5,460 nt of DNA from UBA724 sp964008075 (GCA_964008075.1 CAXGAP010000055.1:1-5460); one strand, 5' to 3'. Counted from the first letter of the stretch, positions 1 to 5,460 are shown. Made by a program: numbers and translations. Notes: generated by a model not told the origin, from the sequence alone.

Positions 1-317
1 CTGATTTTGGATTTGTTAATTCCCAGTTAAGTGTTTACAGACAACACAGAGAATCTCATTCAAAACACAACAAATCTGGTTTAAAAGTGATGCTGTATTT
101 TGCTAAAAAATATAATTATTCTAAAGACGAAATTGAAAAAATTTATCTAGTTCATGAGAAACAAATGCTTCACAATGCCAGCTTGACGAGTGACAAAAAA
201 TCAGGCCGCAAGCACTACAAGCCATTTCGCCAACCAGTACTGCGCAATTTTGTGTATTTCTTATCTAGCCAGAATCATTTGGCACGAAAGTTCTTTAATC
301 TCTTTCGAAAAATTTGA
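1..317 (+). CDS. Probable family-2 glycosyltransferase, C-terminal fragment (5' cut by window edge)
   Basis: The frame is open from the window edge (first full codon at base 3) to a TGA at 315-317, giving the last 104 residues of a longer protein. A GTG-ATG pair at 87-92 lies inside this frame but is unlikely to be the start, because coding continues upstream without a stop. The fragment begins DFGFVNSQLSVYRQH, which resembles the end of the GT-A catalytic domain of family-2 glycosyltransferases, where a phrase like 'LxxYRxHxxSxS' follows the catalytic region. The rest is a Lys/Arg-rich, partly helical tail ending in FFNLFRKI, typical of inner-membrane-associated transferases of O-antigen and capsule loci. 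The role would be to transfer a sugar from a nucleotide-sugar donor to a growing lipid-linked glycan at the cytoplasmic face. The adjacent flippase gene supports this. The catalytic DXD region is outside the window, so the family call rests on the C-terminal motif and context; donor and acceptor are unknown. Confidence 0.62.
   Translation, partial: DFGFVNSQLSVYRQHRESHSKHNKSGLKVMLYFAKKYNYSKDEIEKIYLVHEKQMLHNASLTSDKKSGRKHYKPFRQPVLRNFVYFLSSQNHLARKFFNLFRKI
295..317. other. Convergent 3' overlap of the glycosyltransferase and wzx genes
   Basis: The last eight codons of the glycosyltransferase gene (stop TGA 315-317) and the last eight codons of the flippase gene (stop TAA 297-295) use opposite strands of the same 23 bases. 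No room is left for a conventional bidirectional terminator, so transcripts from the two sides should overlap at their 3' ends. Confidence 0.8.
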
Positions 318-1566
318 ATCGATTTCCAAAGTAAATGATCGACCACAACAAATAGATGAAGTAGGTTCCCGCAAAAGCAATTGACGCACCAACAACCCCA
401 TATTTATCGATAAAAAACATACTCAATCCCAAAAACAAAAGCCCTGAAATCAATTCTGAAATTACAAAAACTGTTGTCAATTTTTTGGCAATCATAATGA
501 ACGAAACAGAAAAGGAAAGTAGCTTTAAAAAGGTGCCCAGCAACTCCCACTTTAAAAGGAAAATCGTTTCTAAAAAGCTCGAGGAGTACAGCAAAGGAAT
601 AATATAACTACCCAATAACAAGATAATGATCATAGCTGGCAATGCAACAATAGCAAGAAATTTGAACCCCCAAAGCACAACCTTAAACAAGCCTTCTACA
701 GTATTGGCCTCAACAAGCTTAGGTAAATAATACAAAGATATTGATGAAATCGCCAAACTACTGATAAATAGAGACAGTCTGCTATACCCCTCCCAATAGG
801 AAGCGAGCTGAACCCCTACATGGTCGACAAGCAAGATTCGAATGACAATTAATATAGATGGGAAAACCATGGCCGCAACAGCTGACATCCCTGTAAAAGA
901 CAAGATGGGATTAAAAATATGAAATCGAAAAGGTTTGCCAAATAGCATCCGACCAAAAGACAATACGCTGCGAAAATGAAATAGGTAGGTCAGCAACAAA
1001 CTCACACTAGGAATAAATACACTTACCATAAGTCCCAAAGTGTTGAAATAGTATATTAATAGAATCGAAAGGCCTAGGGTCAATAGAGAAGAAATTAAAG
1101 TTGAGCGAACGATGATTTTATACGATTTTAATCCATGAAAAAAAGATTGCATCAAGGTATGTAATACAAAACAGAGTAAACTCAAGAGGAGTCCACAGGC
1201 CAACCAAGGATGAAGATTACTATCATTTTCACTCAATTGTAATAGTACATATAGCTGGTCAGAAAAGACGAAATAAAGAGCGATAGAAATGAGAAACCCA
1301 ATAAGCATCAGCGATAAAGATGCTTGCAGGATGAATGTCGGACGATCTTTATACTCTCCTGTGATGTACTTTACAGCACCCTCATAAATACCCGCTCCAC
1401 TGATTTGCTGAAGAATCGACAGTACGCTTTTTAGGTTTCCAACAAAAAGTAAGGCTGATGGACCTAAGAAGATAACGACAACTTTATTGATAACTAGTGT
1501 AGAAATCGCTTTGACAAGCTGCGCAACACCATTTAGAACTGTGTATAATGATCCTTTTGAAATCAT
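295..1566 (-). CDS. wzx: O-antigen translocase (Wzx/WzxE-like flippase, MATE/MOP superfamily)
   Basis: This 423-residue protein is strongly hydrophobic throughout, with about a dozen membrane segments separated by short polar loops, as expected for polysaccharide flippases of about 420 residues. From memory it lines up with E. coli WzxE: an N-terminal block GPSALLFVGNLKSVL followed by SGAGIYEGAVKY (about 35-67, like WzxE GPAGLGLAGNFRQLI and GAGIFNGVTKY), a central YWEGYSRLS and LYYLPKL (about 257-284, like WQGVSSIS and VYLLPTL), and WELLGTFLKLL (about 340-350, like WQLVGDVLKVG). The inferred role is moving an undecaprenyl-diphosphate-linked oligosaccharide across the inner membrane. I chose the ATG at 1566-1564, which overlaps the upstream TGA by one base (TGATG). 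A GTG one codon earlier (1569-1567) is also possible and would add one Met. The stop is TAA at 297-295. The gene is coupled to the acyltransferase gene upstream and converges on the glycosyltransferase gene, overlapping it by 23 bp. The substrate sugar cannot be read from the sequence. Confidence 0.88.
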   Translation of the reverse strand: MISKGSLYTVLNGVAQLVKAISTLVINKVVVIFLGPSALLFVGNLKSVLSILQQISGAGIYEGAVKYITGEYKDRPTFILQASLSLMLIGFLISIALYFVFSDQLYVLLQLSENDSNLHPWLACGLLLSLLCFVLHTLMQSFFHGLKSYKIIVRSTLISSLLTLGLSILLIYYFNTLGLMVSVFIPSVSLLLTYLFHFRSVLSFGRMLFGKPFRFHIFNPILSFTGMSAVAAMVFPSILIVIRILLVDHVGVQLASYWEGYSRLSLFISSLAISSISLYYLPKLVEANTVEGLFKVVLWGFKFLAIVALPAMIIILLLGSYIIPLLYSSSFLETIFLLKWELLGTFLKLLSFSVSFIMIAKKLTTVFVISELISGLLFLGLSMFFIDKYGVVGASIAFAGTYFIYLLWSIIYFGNRFKFFERD

Positions 1567-2540
1567 CACTCGACTAGTTGCTCAATAAGGACATAATTTG
1601 ATGTCTGAACATCATAAAAATCATGTGTCATTGTGCTGCCACCAAAACTTTCTTTCCAGTAACTCAGTGTTTGGTTCAGCGCACGACCATTGTTATCGTT
1701 GGAGTGCCCAAAGCTAAAGTATTCGAAGCCAGCACTTTCTTTTGCTATAATCGTTGAAAATAAAGAAGATAAAGCATCCGTCGATTTTCCATAGGGCGTT
1801 GCAGAAATGTATTGTGCCAAGGAAGTTTTATTGGAATTAAATAGAGTCGTTCCGCCTATAATTTTATCTCCTTCATAGATATCATATTGCTTGATATTCT
1901 CTGGAAAAGAATCCTTTAAAAATTGAATTTCTTGTAGAGAATGCACAGGAGTACCCCCATGGCTGATCTGTAGATTGGGAATTAATACCTCATTCCAAAA
2001 GGGTTTCATATTGTCAGTCTCACGAATTTGGAAGTTATGTGCGCTGGCAGACTTGATTTTTCGCTTTCGATTTTCATTAGGTGCAAATGATGATGGCCGT
2101 AAACAAATTGCAGCATCTCTTCGATAAAGATCAGCCTTACAAACAAATAAGCCATATTCGATTTCATCTGAGGGATATAGATGATAAAGCCTTGGAATTT
2201 GCTTGATGAGTAGATTTGAAAACCCTTTTTGGTTGTAATACTTTAATATTTCACCAAATACAGTCAAAACATCTTTAAGTTTAATTTGTTTTGGTAATAT
2301 CAATCCCCCATAACTCAAACCTTGATGAGAATAAATAGTGTTTTCTTTACTGTTGGCGGGAAAAACAGCGATGAGTTTTGTCTTCTTAAAAACGAGCAGA
2401 GATGAATCTTTAAAACGATCGTGATGGTAGCCAATGAACTTACGAGAGAGCATGAAAGTTCCGTTCTTGGATGTGCCAACAAAATCATCCCACATTTGGC
2501 TCAAGGAATCATCATATCGCTCAATCTTAAATTCTTTCAT
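1566..2540 (-). CDS. FemAB/GNAT-like acyltransferase, probably for surface polysaccharide
   Basis: This 324-residue soluble protein has the look of the FemAB-type double-GNAT fold seen in many Bacteroidota polysaccharide loci. The N-terminal half carries YSHQGLSYGGLILP (about 70-83). A basic NRKRKIKSA stretch (157-165) follows, where such proteins begin their second domain. The second half has DIYEGDKIIGGTTLF (220-234), the GNAT beta4 pattern of a strand then a G-containing turn; QYISATPYGKSTDALSSLF (243-261), resembling the acyl-CoA-binding turn and helix; and FSFGHSNDNNGRALNQ (276-291). I see no signal peptide or membrane segment, so it should be cytoplasmic. The likely reaction is transfer of an acyl group from acyl-CoA to an amino sugar; a FemX-like aminoacyl transfer is an alternative, and no substrate can be assigned. 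The start is ATG at 2540-2538, 33 bp after the bipA stop and just downstream of its own TAnnTTTG box. The stop overlaps the flippase start, which implies co-translation and a shared pathway. Confidence 0.75.
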   Translation of the reverse strand: MKEFKIERYDDSLSQMWDDFVGTSKNGTFMLSRKFIGYHHDRFKDSSLLVFKKTKLIAVFPANSKENTIYSHQGLSYGGLILPKQIKLKDVLTVFGEILKYYNQKGFSNLLIKQIPRLYHLYPSDEIEYGLFVCKADLYRRDAAICLRPSSFAPNENRKRKIKSASAHNFQIRETDNMKPFWNEVLIPNLQISHGGTPVHSLQEIQFLKDSFPENIKQYDIYEGDKIIGGTTLFNSNKTSLAQYISATPYGKSTDALSSLFSTIIAKESAGFEYFSFGHSNDNNGRALNQTLSYWKESFGGSTMTHDFYDVQTSNYVLIEQLVE

Positions 2541-2556
2541 GCTATGATTAAAAACG

Positions 2557-2564
2557 CAAATTTA
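2557..2564 (-). promoter_or_regulatory. Bacteroidota -7 box for the acyltransferase-wzx pair
   Basis: The minus strand reads TAAATTTG, an exact TAnnTTTG match followed by CG. It sits in the 33-bp gap between the bipA stop and the acyltransferase ATG, with 16 bases between box and ATG, nearly the same spacing as at bipA. This suggests the acyltransferase and flippase genes have their own promoter, even if bipA transcription also reads through. A -33 element would fall inside the end of bipA, and I see no good match there. Confidence 0.62.
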
Positions 2565-2573
2565 CACAATAAA

Positions 2574-4379
2574 TTACCCGAGTTGTTTTTCTCGTCTTTT
2601 TCGCTCGTTTTCGTCTAAATAGATTTTTCGCAGTCGTTGGGAGTTTGGCGTGACTTCTACATATTCATCTTTTTGAATATACTCTAGTGCTTCTTCAAGG
2701 CTAAAACGAATAGGTGGCGCTAACTTGACTTTATCATCCGAACCAGCTGCACGAACATTTGAGAGTTTTTTGGTCTTGGTTACATTAACTACCAAGTCAT
2801 CAGCACGTGAATTCTCACCAATCACTTGACCAGTGTAAATCTCCTCTCCAGGATAAATAAAAAACTTACCTCGGTCCTGTAGTTTATCTAAAGAATAAGG
2901 AATAGCAGTGCCTTTTTCCATGGAAATTAAAGAGCCATTGATACGACCTTGAATATCACCTTTATAAGATTCAAATACGATAAAACGATGATTCATAATT
3001 GCTTCTCCTGCTGTTGCAGTCAGCAACTGATTTCGCAAGCCAATGATCCCTCTTGAGGGTATTTTGAACGAACAAAGCATTCTCCCCCCTTTTGGCTCCA
3101 TCGCTACGATCTCACCTTTTCGAGTTGTAACCATTTCTACAGCTTTTCCTGAAACATCTTCAGGTAAATCGATCGTGAGTTCCTCAATCGGTTCATACTT
3201 TTTCCCATCAATCTCTTTAATAATCACCTGTGGTTGTCCGATTTGAAGTTCATATCCCTCTCTTCGCATGGTTTCAATCAGAACTGATAAATGCAAAACT
3301 CCTCGCCCATACACAATAAACTTATCAGCAGTATCTGTTTCTTCTAATCTCATCGCAAGGTTTCGCTCCAGCTCTTTCTCCAATCTGTCTTTGATGTGGC
3401 GAGAGGTAACAAACTTGCCTTCTTTCCCAAAAAATGGTGAGTCGTTGATGGTGAATAGCATACTCATGGTAGGCTCATCTATAGATATCGTAGGCAAACC
3501 CACTGGATTTTCGGCATCTGCAATCGTATCGCCTATTTCAAAATTGTCTAGGCCAACAATAGCGCATAAATCTCCAGCAGTTACCTCCTCAACTTTTTTC
3601 CTGCCCAAACCATCAAAGACAAGCAACTCCTTGATTTTCGACTTTATAACAGACCCATCTCTTTTTACCAATGAGACTGAATTAGATGCTTTTAGCACAC
3701 CGCGATGCAAACGTCCAATGGCGATTCTTCCTGTAAATGATGAATAATCCAAAGATGTGATAAGCATTTGCGTCGTTCCTTCTTCAACTTTGGGAGAGGG
3801 AATGTGTGATATTACAGCATCGAGCAATGGCTCAACAGAATCTGTTTTGACTTGATAATCATCAGACATCCAATTGTGTTTTGCAGAGCCATACAGCACT
3901 GGAAAATCAAGCTGCCATTCCTCTGCGCCCAAATCAAACATCAAATCGAAAACAGCCTCGTAAACTTCCTCTGGCGTACAGTTTTCTTTATCGACTTTAT
4001 TGATAACAACGATAGGCTTAAGTTTCAAATCGATGGCTTTTTGCAGCACAAAGCGCGTTTGTGGCATGGGCCCTTCAAAGGCATCAACAAGTAATAAAAC
4101 ACCATCTGCCATGTTGAGAACACGCTCAACCTCACCTCCAAAATCTGCGTGGCCAGGGGTATCGATGATGTTGATTTTATTCCCTTTGAAAGGAACAGAA
4201 ACGTTTTTTGATAAAATTGTAATCCCACGCTCACGCTCCAGGTCATTGTTGTCGAGGATCAAGTCCCCTTTCGATTCGTTTTCTCGAAAAAGTTGGCAGT
4301 GATGAAGAATTTTGTCAACCAGAGTTGTTTTCCCATGATCGACGTGTGCGATAATCGCAATATTTCGGATGTTTTCCAT
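2574..4379 (-). CDS. typA: Translational GTPase TypA/BipA
   Basis: This ribosome-associated translational GTPase of the EF-G/LepA group helps 50S subunit assembly and stress or cold adaptation in other bacteria. The 601-residue length matches the family. All G motifs are present: G1 AHVDHGKT (11-18), G2 RGITI (51-55), G3 DTPGH (73-77), G4 NKVD (127-130) and G5 GSAK (164-167). A beta-barrel domain II follows (about 203-290), then EF-G-like domain III with MRLEETDTADKFIVYGRGVLHLSVL (342-366 region), domain V, and the BipA-specific C-terminal domain with FIYPGEEIYTGQVIGEN (507-523) and the diagnostic ending TPNSQRLRKIYLDENERKR (577-595). I chose the ATG at 4379-4377, giving MENIRNIAIIAHVDHGKTT. 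The frame stays open for 19 more codons to 4436, but those residues lack family resemblance and would overlap the promoter. The gene is divergent from kdsA and followed 33 bp later by the acyltransferase gene on the same strand. Nothing looks damaged. An alternative name is bipA. Confidence 0.97.
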   Translation of the reverse strand: MENIRNIAIIAHVDHGKTTLVDKILHHCQLFRENESKGDLILDNNDLERERGITILSKNVSVPFKGNKINIIDTPGHADFGGEVERVLNMADGVLLLVDAFEGPMPQTRFVLQKAIDLKLKPIVVINKVDKENCTPEEVYEAVFDLMFDLGAEEWQLDFPVLYGSAKHNWMSDDYQVKTDSVEPLLDAVISHIPSPKVEEGTTQMLITSLDYSSFTGRIAIGRLHRGVLKASNSVSLVKRDGSVIKSKIKELLVFDGLGRKKVEEVTAGDLCAIVGLDNFEIGDTIADAENPVGLPTISIDEPTMSMLFTINDSPFFGKEGKFVTSRHIKDRLEKELERNLAMRLEETDTADKFIVYGRGVLHLSVLIETMRREGYELQIGQPQVIIKEIDGKKYEPIEELTIDLPEDVSGKAVEMVTTRKGEIVAMEPKGGRMLCSFKIPSRGIIGLRNQLLTATAGEAIMNHRFIVFESYKGDIQGRINGSLISMEKGTAIPYSLDKLQDRGKFFIYPGEEIYTGQVIGENSRADDLVVNVTKTKKLSNVRAAGSDDKVKLAPPIRFSLEEALEYIQKDEYVEVTPNSQRLRKIYLDENERKRREKQLG

Positions 4380-4396
4380 TTCCAATTTTATGGGCG

Positions 4397-4404
4397 CAAA
4401 TGTA
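4397..4404 (-). promoter_or_regulatory. Bacteroidota -7 box for typA/bipA
   Basis: On the minus strand the bases read TACATTTG, an exact TAnnTTTG match, followed by C. Seventeen bases separate it from the bipA ATG at 4379, so a transcript starting about 5-7 bases after the box would have a leader of roughly ten bases. I see no convincing TTTG-type -33 element at the usual spacing of about 19-21 bases; the nearest TTG is too far upstream. The call rests on the box and its position before a certain gene. Confidence 0.72.
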
Positions 4405-4452
4405 CATTTTTTAAATCGAGTAAATTGGTTTCTCAAGCAAATCCTAAATCCT

Positions 4453-4460
4453 TATTTTTG
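4453..4460 (+). promoter_or_regulatory. Bacteroidota -7 box for kdsA
   Basis: TATTTTTG matches TAnnTTTG exactly and lies only four bases before the kdsA ATG at 4465. Transcription starting 5-7 bases past the box would begin at or next to the start codon, giving a leaderless or near-leaderless mRNA. A TTG at 4425-4427 is 25 bases upstream of the box, longer than the usual -33/-7 gap, and TTTC at 4429-4432 has normal spacing but imperfect sequence. Confidence 0.65.
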
Positions 4461-4464
4461 CAAT

Positions 4465-5274
4465 ATGAAAACATTTGAAGATCGATTATCATCTGAAAAT
4501 TCTTTTTTTCTCCTTGCAGGGCCTTGTGCTATCGAAGGAGAGGAAATGGCACTGCGCATTGCAGAGCATATGGTCAAAATCACTGATCAACTTGGTATTC
4601 CTTACATTTTTAAAGGAAGTTTTAAGAAAGCAAATCGAAGTCGGATTGACAGTTTTACAGGAATTGGTGATGAAAAAGCACTTAAGATATTACAAAAAGT
4701 AGGGCATGAATTCGGCGTTCCAACAGTGACTGATATTCACGAGGTAAGTGACGCAGCAAAAGCAGCAGCATATGTTGATGTACTTCAAATTCCTGCCTTT
4801 TTGGTTCGTCAAACCGATTTAATTGTCGCTGCTGCAAAAACAGGAAAATATGTCAACCTAAAGAAGGGGCAGTTTATGAGTCCTGAAAGTATGCAGCACA
4901 CCGTTCGCAAAGTCACAGACTCATCGAACGACAATGTTTGGATTACTGATCGAGGAACTATGTTTGGATATCAAGACATGGTTGTTGACTTTCGAGGAAT
5001 TCCAGTGATGAAAAGCTTCGCACCCACAATTTTGGATGTGACCCATTCGCTACAACAACCCAATCAAGCGAGTGGCGTAACAGGTGGTCGTCCTGAAATG
5101 ATAGAAACCATGGCACGTGCAGGAGTTGCAGCAGGTGTTGATGGTTTTTTTATGGAAACACATTTTGATACTACACAAGCAAAAAGTGATGGCGCAAACA
5201 TGCTTCCTCTCGATCTTATGGAAGCTCTTTTGACTCGTTTGCATAGGCTTCATCAAACAGTTTCGTCGCTTTAG
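4465..5274 (+). CDS. kdsA: 3-deoxy-D-manno-octulosonate-8-phosphate synthase (KDO-8-P synthase), metal-dependent type
   Basis: KdsA condenses phosphoenolpyruvate with D-arabinose 5-phosphate to give KDO-8-phosphate, the first committed step toward the KDO of the LPS inner core; it acts in the cytoplasm. The 269-residue length fits the family. Visible motifs are LAGPCAIE (17-24), FKGSFKKANRSR (49-60; PEP and phosphate contacts), TDIHE (89-93), IPAFLVRQTDL (109-119), KKGQFMSP (133-140), DRGTMFGY (162-169), FDVTH-like LDVTHSLQ (190-197) and the ending AKSDGANMLPL (239-249). C21 replaces the Asn of E. coli KdsA, and together with H194, E231 and D242 it matches the metal ligands of the Aquifex enzyme (C11, H185, E222, D233) in nearly identical spacing, so a divalent metal is predicted. 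The ATG at 4465 was chosen because it begins MKTFEDRLSSE just before the conserved barrel. An upstream in-frame extension to 4369 would run through the promoters and into bipA. The stop is TAG at 5272-5274, and ssrA follows 69 bp later. Confidence 0.96.
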   Translation: MKTFEDRLSSENSFFLLAGPCAIEGEEMALRIAEHMVKITDQLGIPYIFKGSFKKANRSRIDSFTGIGDEKALKILQKVGHEFGVPTVTDIHEVSDAAKAAAYVDVLQIPAFLVRQTDLIVAAAKTGKYVNLKKGQFMSPESMQHTVRKVTDSSNDNVWITDRGTMFGYQDMVVDFRGIPVMKSFAPTILDVTHSLQQPNQASGVTGGRPEMIETMARAGVAAGVDGFFMETHFDTTQAKSDGANMLPLDLMEALLTRLHRLHQTVSSL

Positions 5275-5297
5275 TTCGGCTACAGTTTAAAAATTTT

Positions 5298-5305
5298 TAT
5301 TTTTG
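5298..5305 (+). promoter_or_regulatory. Bacteroidota -7 box for ssrA (tmRNA)
   Basis: TATTTTTG matches TAnnTTTG. It is part of a 12-base string, TTATTTTTGCAA, identical to the one at the kdsA promoter. It overlaps the end of a 12-base A/T palindrome (TAAAAATTTTTA, 5288-5299) that could act as an A-tract or UP-like element. The mature tmRNA 5' end at 5344 lies 38 bases past the box, so a precursor leader of about 30 bases would be removed by RNase P. A degenerate TTCG at 5275-5278, 19 bases upstream, is a possible -33 element. Confidence 0.7.
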
Positions 5306-5310
5306 CAACG

Positions 5311-5323
5311 CGCTTTCGAAGCG
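5311..5323 (+). other. Small hairpin in the pre-tmRNA leader
   Basis: CGCTT (5311-5315) pairs with AAGCG (5319-5323) around a three-base TCG loop. It begins where the tmRNA precursor should start, so it would form the 5' end of the leader that is trimmed away. An alternative pairing uses ACGC 5308-5311 with GCGT 5321-5324. No T-run follows, so it is not a terminator. Whether it has a role in protecting or processing the precursor cannot be told from the sequence. Confidence 0.4.
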
Positions 5324-5343
5324 TAAGTTCATTGAAACACATC

Positions 5344-5460
5344 GGGGTCGACTGGTATTGACAGCGAGATAGATGTAATGGTAAGCAAGTCGAGCGCTGG
5401 ACTATAGCTCGTAAATCTCATAGTACCACCATTTTAAATGGCGAGAATAACTACGCTCTT
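5344..5460 (+). ncRNA. ssrA: Transfer-messenger RNA (tmRNA), 5' part, cut by window end
   Basis: tmRNA enters ribosomes stalled on mRNAs without a stop codon, acts first as tRNA-Ala and then as a short mRNA adding a degradation tag. The mature 5' end is placed at 5344 (GGGGTCGACTGG, followed by TATTGACAG), which matches the conserved tRNA-like 5' half (GGGG...GACUGG..U.GAC). A pseudoknot matching PK1 is readable: stem CGAGC 5391-5395 with GCTCG 5407-5411, and its loop bases GGACTAT 5399-5405 pair with ATAGT 5420-5424 plus CC 5426-5427 across a bulged A. The tag frame then begins at GGC 5440-5442 and reads G-E-N-N-Y-A-L up to the last base of the window; the expected tag is GENNYALAA. The stop, PK2-PK4 and 3' acceptor half lie beyond the window. 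It appears to be the ordinary one-piece form, but the permuted two-piece form is excluded only by this order of elements. Confidence 0.95.
5440..5460 (+). other. tmRNA proteolysis-tag reading frame (partial, GENNYAL...)
   Basis: This is the internal open frame of ssrA. The codons GGC GAG AAT AAC TAC GCT CTT read G-E-N-N-Y-A-L, so Gly is the resume codon and the first tag residue after the Ala charged on the tmRNA. The last two codons (expected Ala-Ala) and the stop are outside the window. The terminal LAA is what ClpXP-type proteases recognise on tagged proteins in other bacteria. Confidence 0.92.

Larger units (their letters stand above)
4380..4464. promoter_or_regulatory. Divergent promoter region between typA/bipA and kdsA
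   Basis: This 85-bp gap serves both genes. It holds one outward-facing TAnnTTTG box on each strand, with 48 bases between them. Each polymerase would have to bind partly over the other's upstream region, so expression of the two genes may be mutually exclusive or co-regulated at the binding step. I see no obvious operator palindrome or riboswitch here. Confidence 0.6.

Noticed and set aside
285..307. Inverted repeat CGAAAG / CTTTCG (6-bp stem, 11-base loop) as a terminator between the convergent genes
   Set aside because: The stem is short with a large loop, it lies in coding sequence, and neither strand has a T-run directly after it.
87..317. A stand-alone 76-residue small protein starting at GTG 87
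   Set aside because: The same frame is open to the window edge and the upstream residues carry the glycosyltransferase-like YRxH motif, so this is the tail of a larger gene.
3268..3747. A 159-codon open frame on the + strand inside bipA
   Set aside because: It is antisense to a complete, highly conserved gene, its translation is Ser/Pro-rich with no domain resemblance, and there is no promoter box before it.
4025..4246. A 73-codon frame on the - strand within bipA
   Set aside because: It is an out-of-frame shadow of the GTPase domain. The real frame continues intact through the region, so it is not a frameshift remnant.
4000..4302. A 100-codon open frame on the + strand opposite the BipA GTPase domain
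   Set aside because: It mirrors the conserved G1-G4 region of bipA; its composition is explained by the other strand and it has no start signals.
4380..4436. A 19-residue N-terminal extension of BipA
   Set aside because: The extension has no family resemblance, covers the bipA -7 box, and the ATG at 4379 gives the conserved BipA N-terminus.
4369..4464. A 32-residue N-terminal extension of KdsA
   Set aside because: It would start inside bipA, run through both promoters and lengthen the protein beyond the usual size; the residues look like translated intergenic DNA.
5288..5299. A/T palindrome TAAAAATTTTTA as a kdsA terminator
   Set aside because: It has no G/C stem, so an RNA hairpin would be unstable; it fits better as an A-tract upstream of the ssrA -7 box.
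1..5460. CRISPR array, insertion sequence, toxin-antitoxin or phage genes
   Set aside because: I found no regularly spaced repeats, transposase motifs, terminal inverted repeats or small paired genes; the coding space is already filled by recognised genes.

Overview
The window comes from an AT-leaning bacterial chromosome, almost certainly from the phylum Bacteroidota. Three kinds of evidence agree. First, four transcription starts carry the TAnnTTTG box that is the -7 element of this phylum. Second, the starts of bipA, the acyltransferase gene and kdsA have A/T-rich upstream regions without a good Shine-Dalgarno sequence. Third, the tmRNA at the right edge encodes a tag beginning GENNYAL, the form I associate with Bacteroidota. 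I cannot name a genus from this window.

Layout, left to right: the 3' end of a probable family-2 glycosyltransferase gene (+ strand, cut by the window start); a Wzx-type O-antigen flippase (-); a FemAB/GNAT-like acyltransferase (-); the ribosome-associated GTPase TypA/BipA (-); the KDO-8-phosphate synthase KdsA (+, divergent from bipA); and the 5' part of the tmRNA gene ssrA (+, cut by the window end). Coding is dense and no stretch over 300 bases lacks a gene. The glycosyltransferase and flippase genes converge and overlap by 23 bp. The acyltransferase and flippase genes overlap at their stop and start codons. bipA and kdsA share an 85-bp divergent promoter region.

Functionally there are two themes. 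The glycosyltransferase, flippase and acyltransferase look like the edge of an O-antigen or surface-polysaccharide locus: an acyltransferase that would modify a precursor sugar, a flippase that moves the lipid-linked unit across the inner membrane, and a transferase that adds sugars. kdsA supplies the KDO of the LPS inner core, so it fits this theme, but it is a housekeeping gene. bipA and ssrA are conserved translation and ribosome-maintenance genes. The polysaccharide genes therefore appear to sit beside a conserved chromosomal anchor.

I do not see a new defence, mobile or regulatory system. The most interesting details are the uniform TAnnTTTGC promoters, a kdsA promoter so close to its start codon that the mRNA may be leaderless, and a readable pseudoknot and tag frame in the truncated tmRNA.
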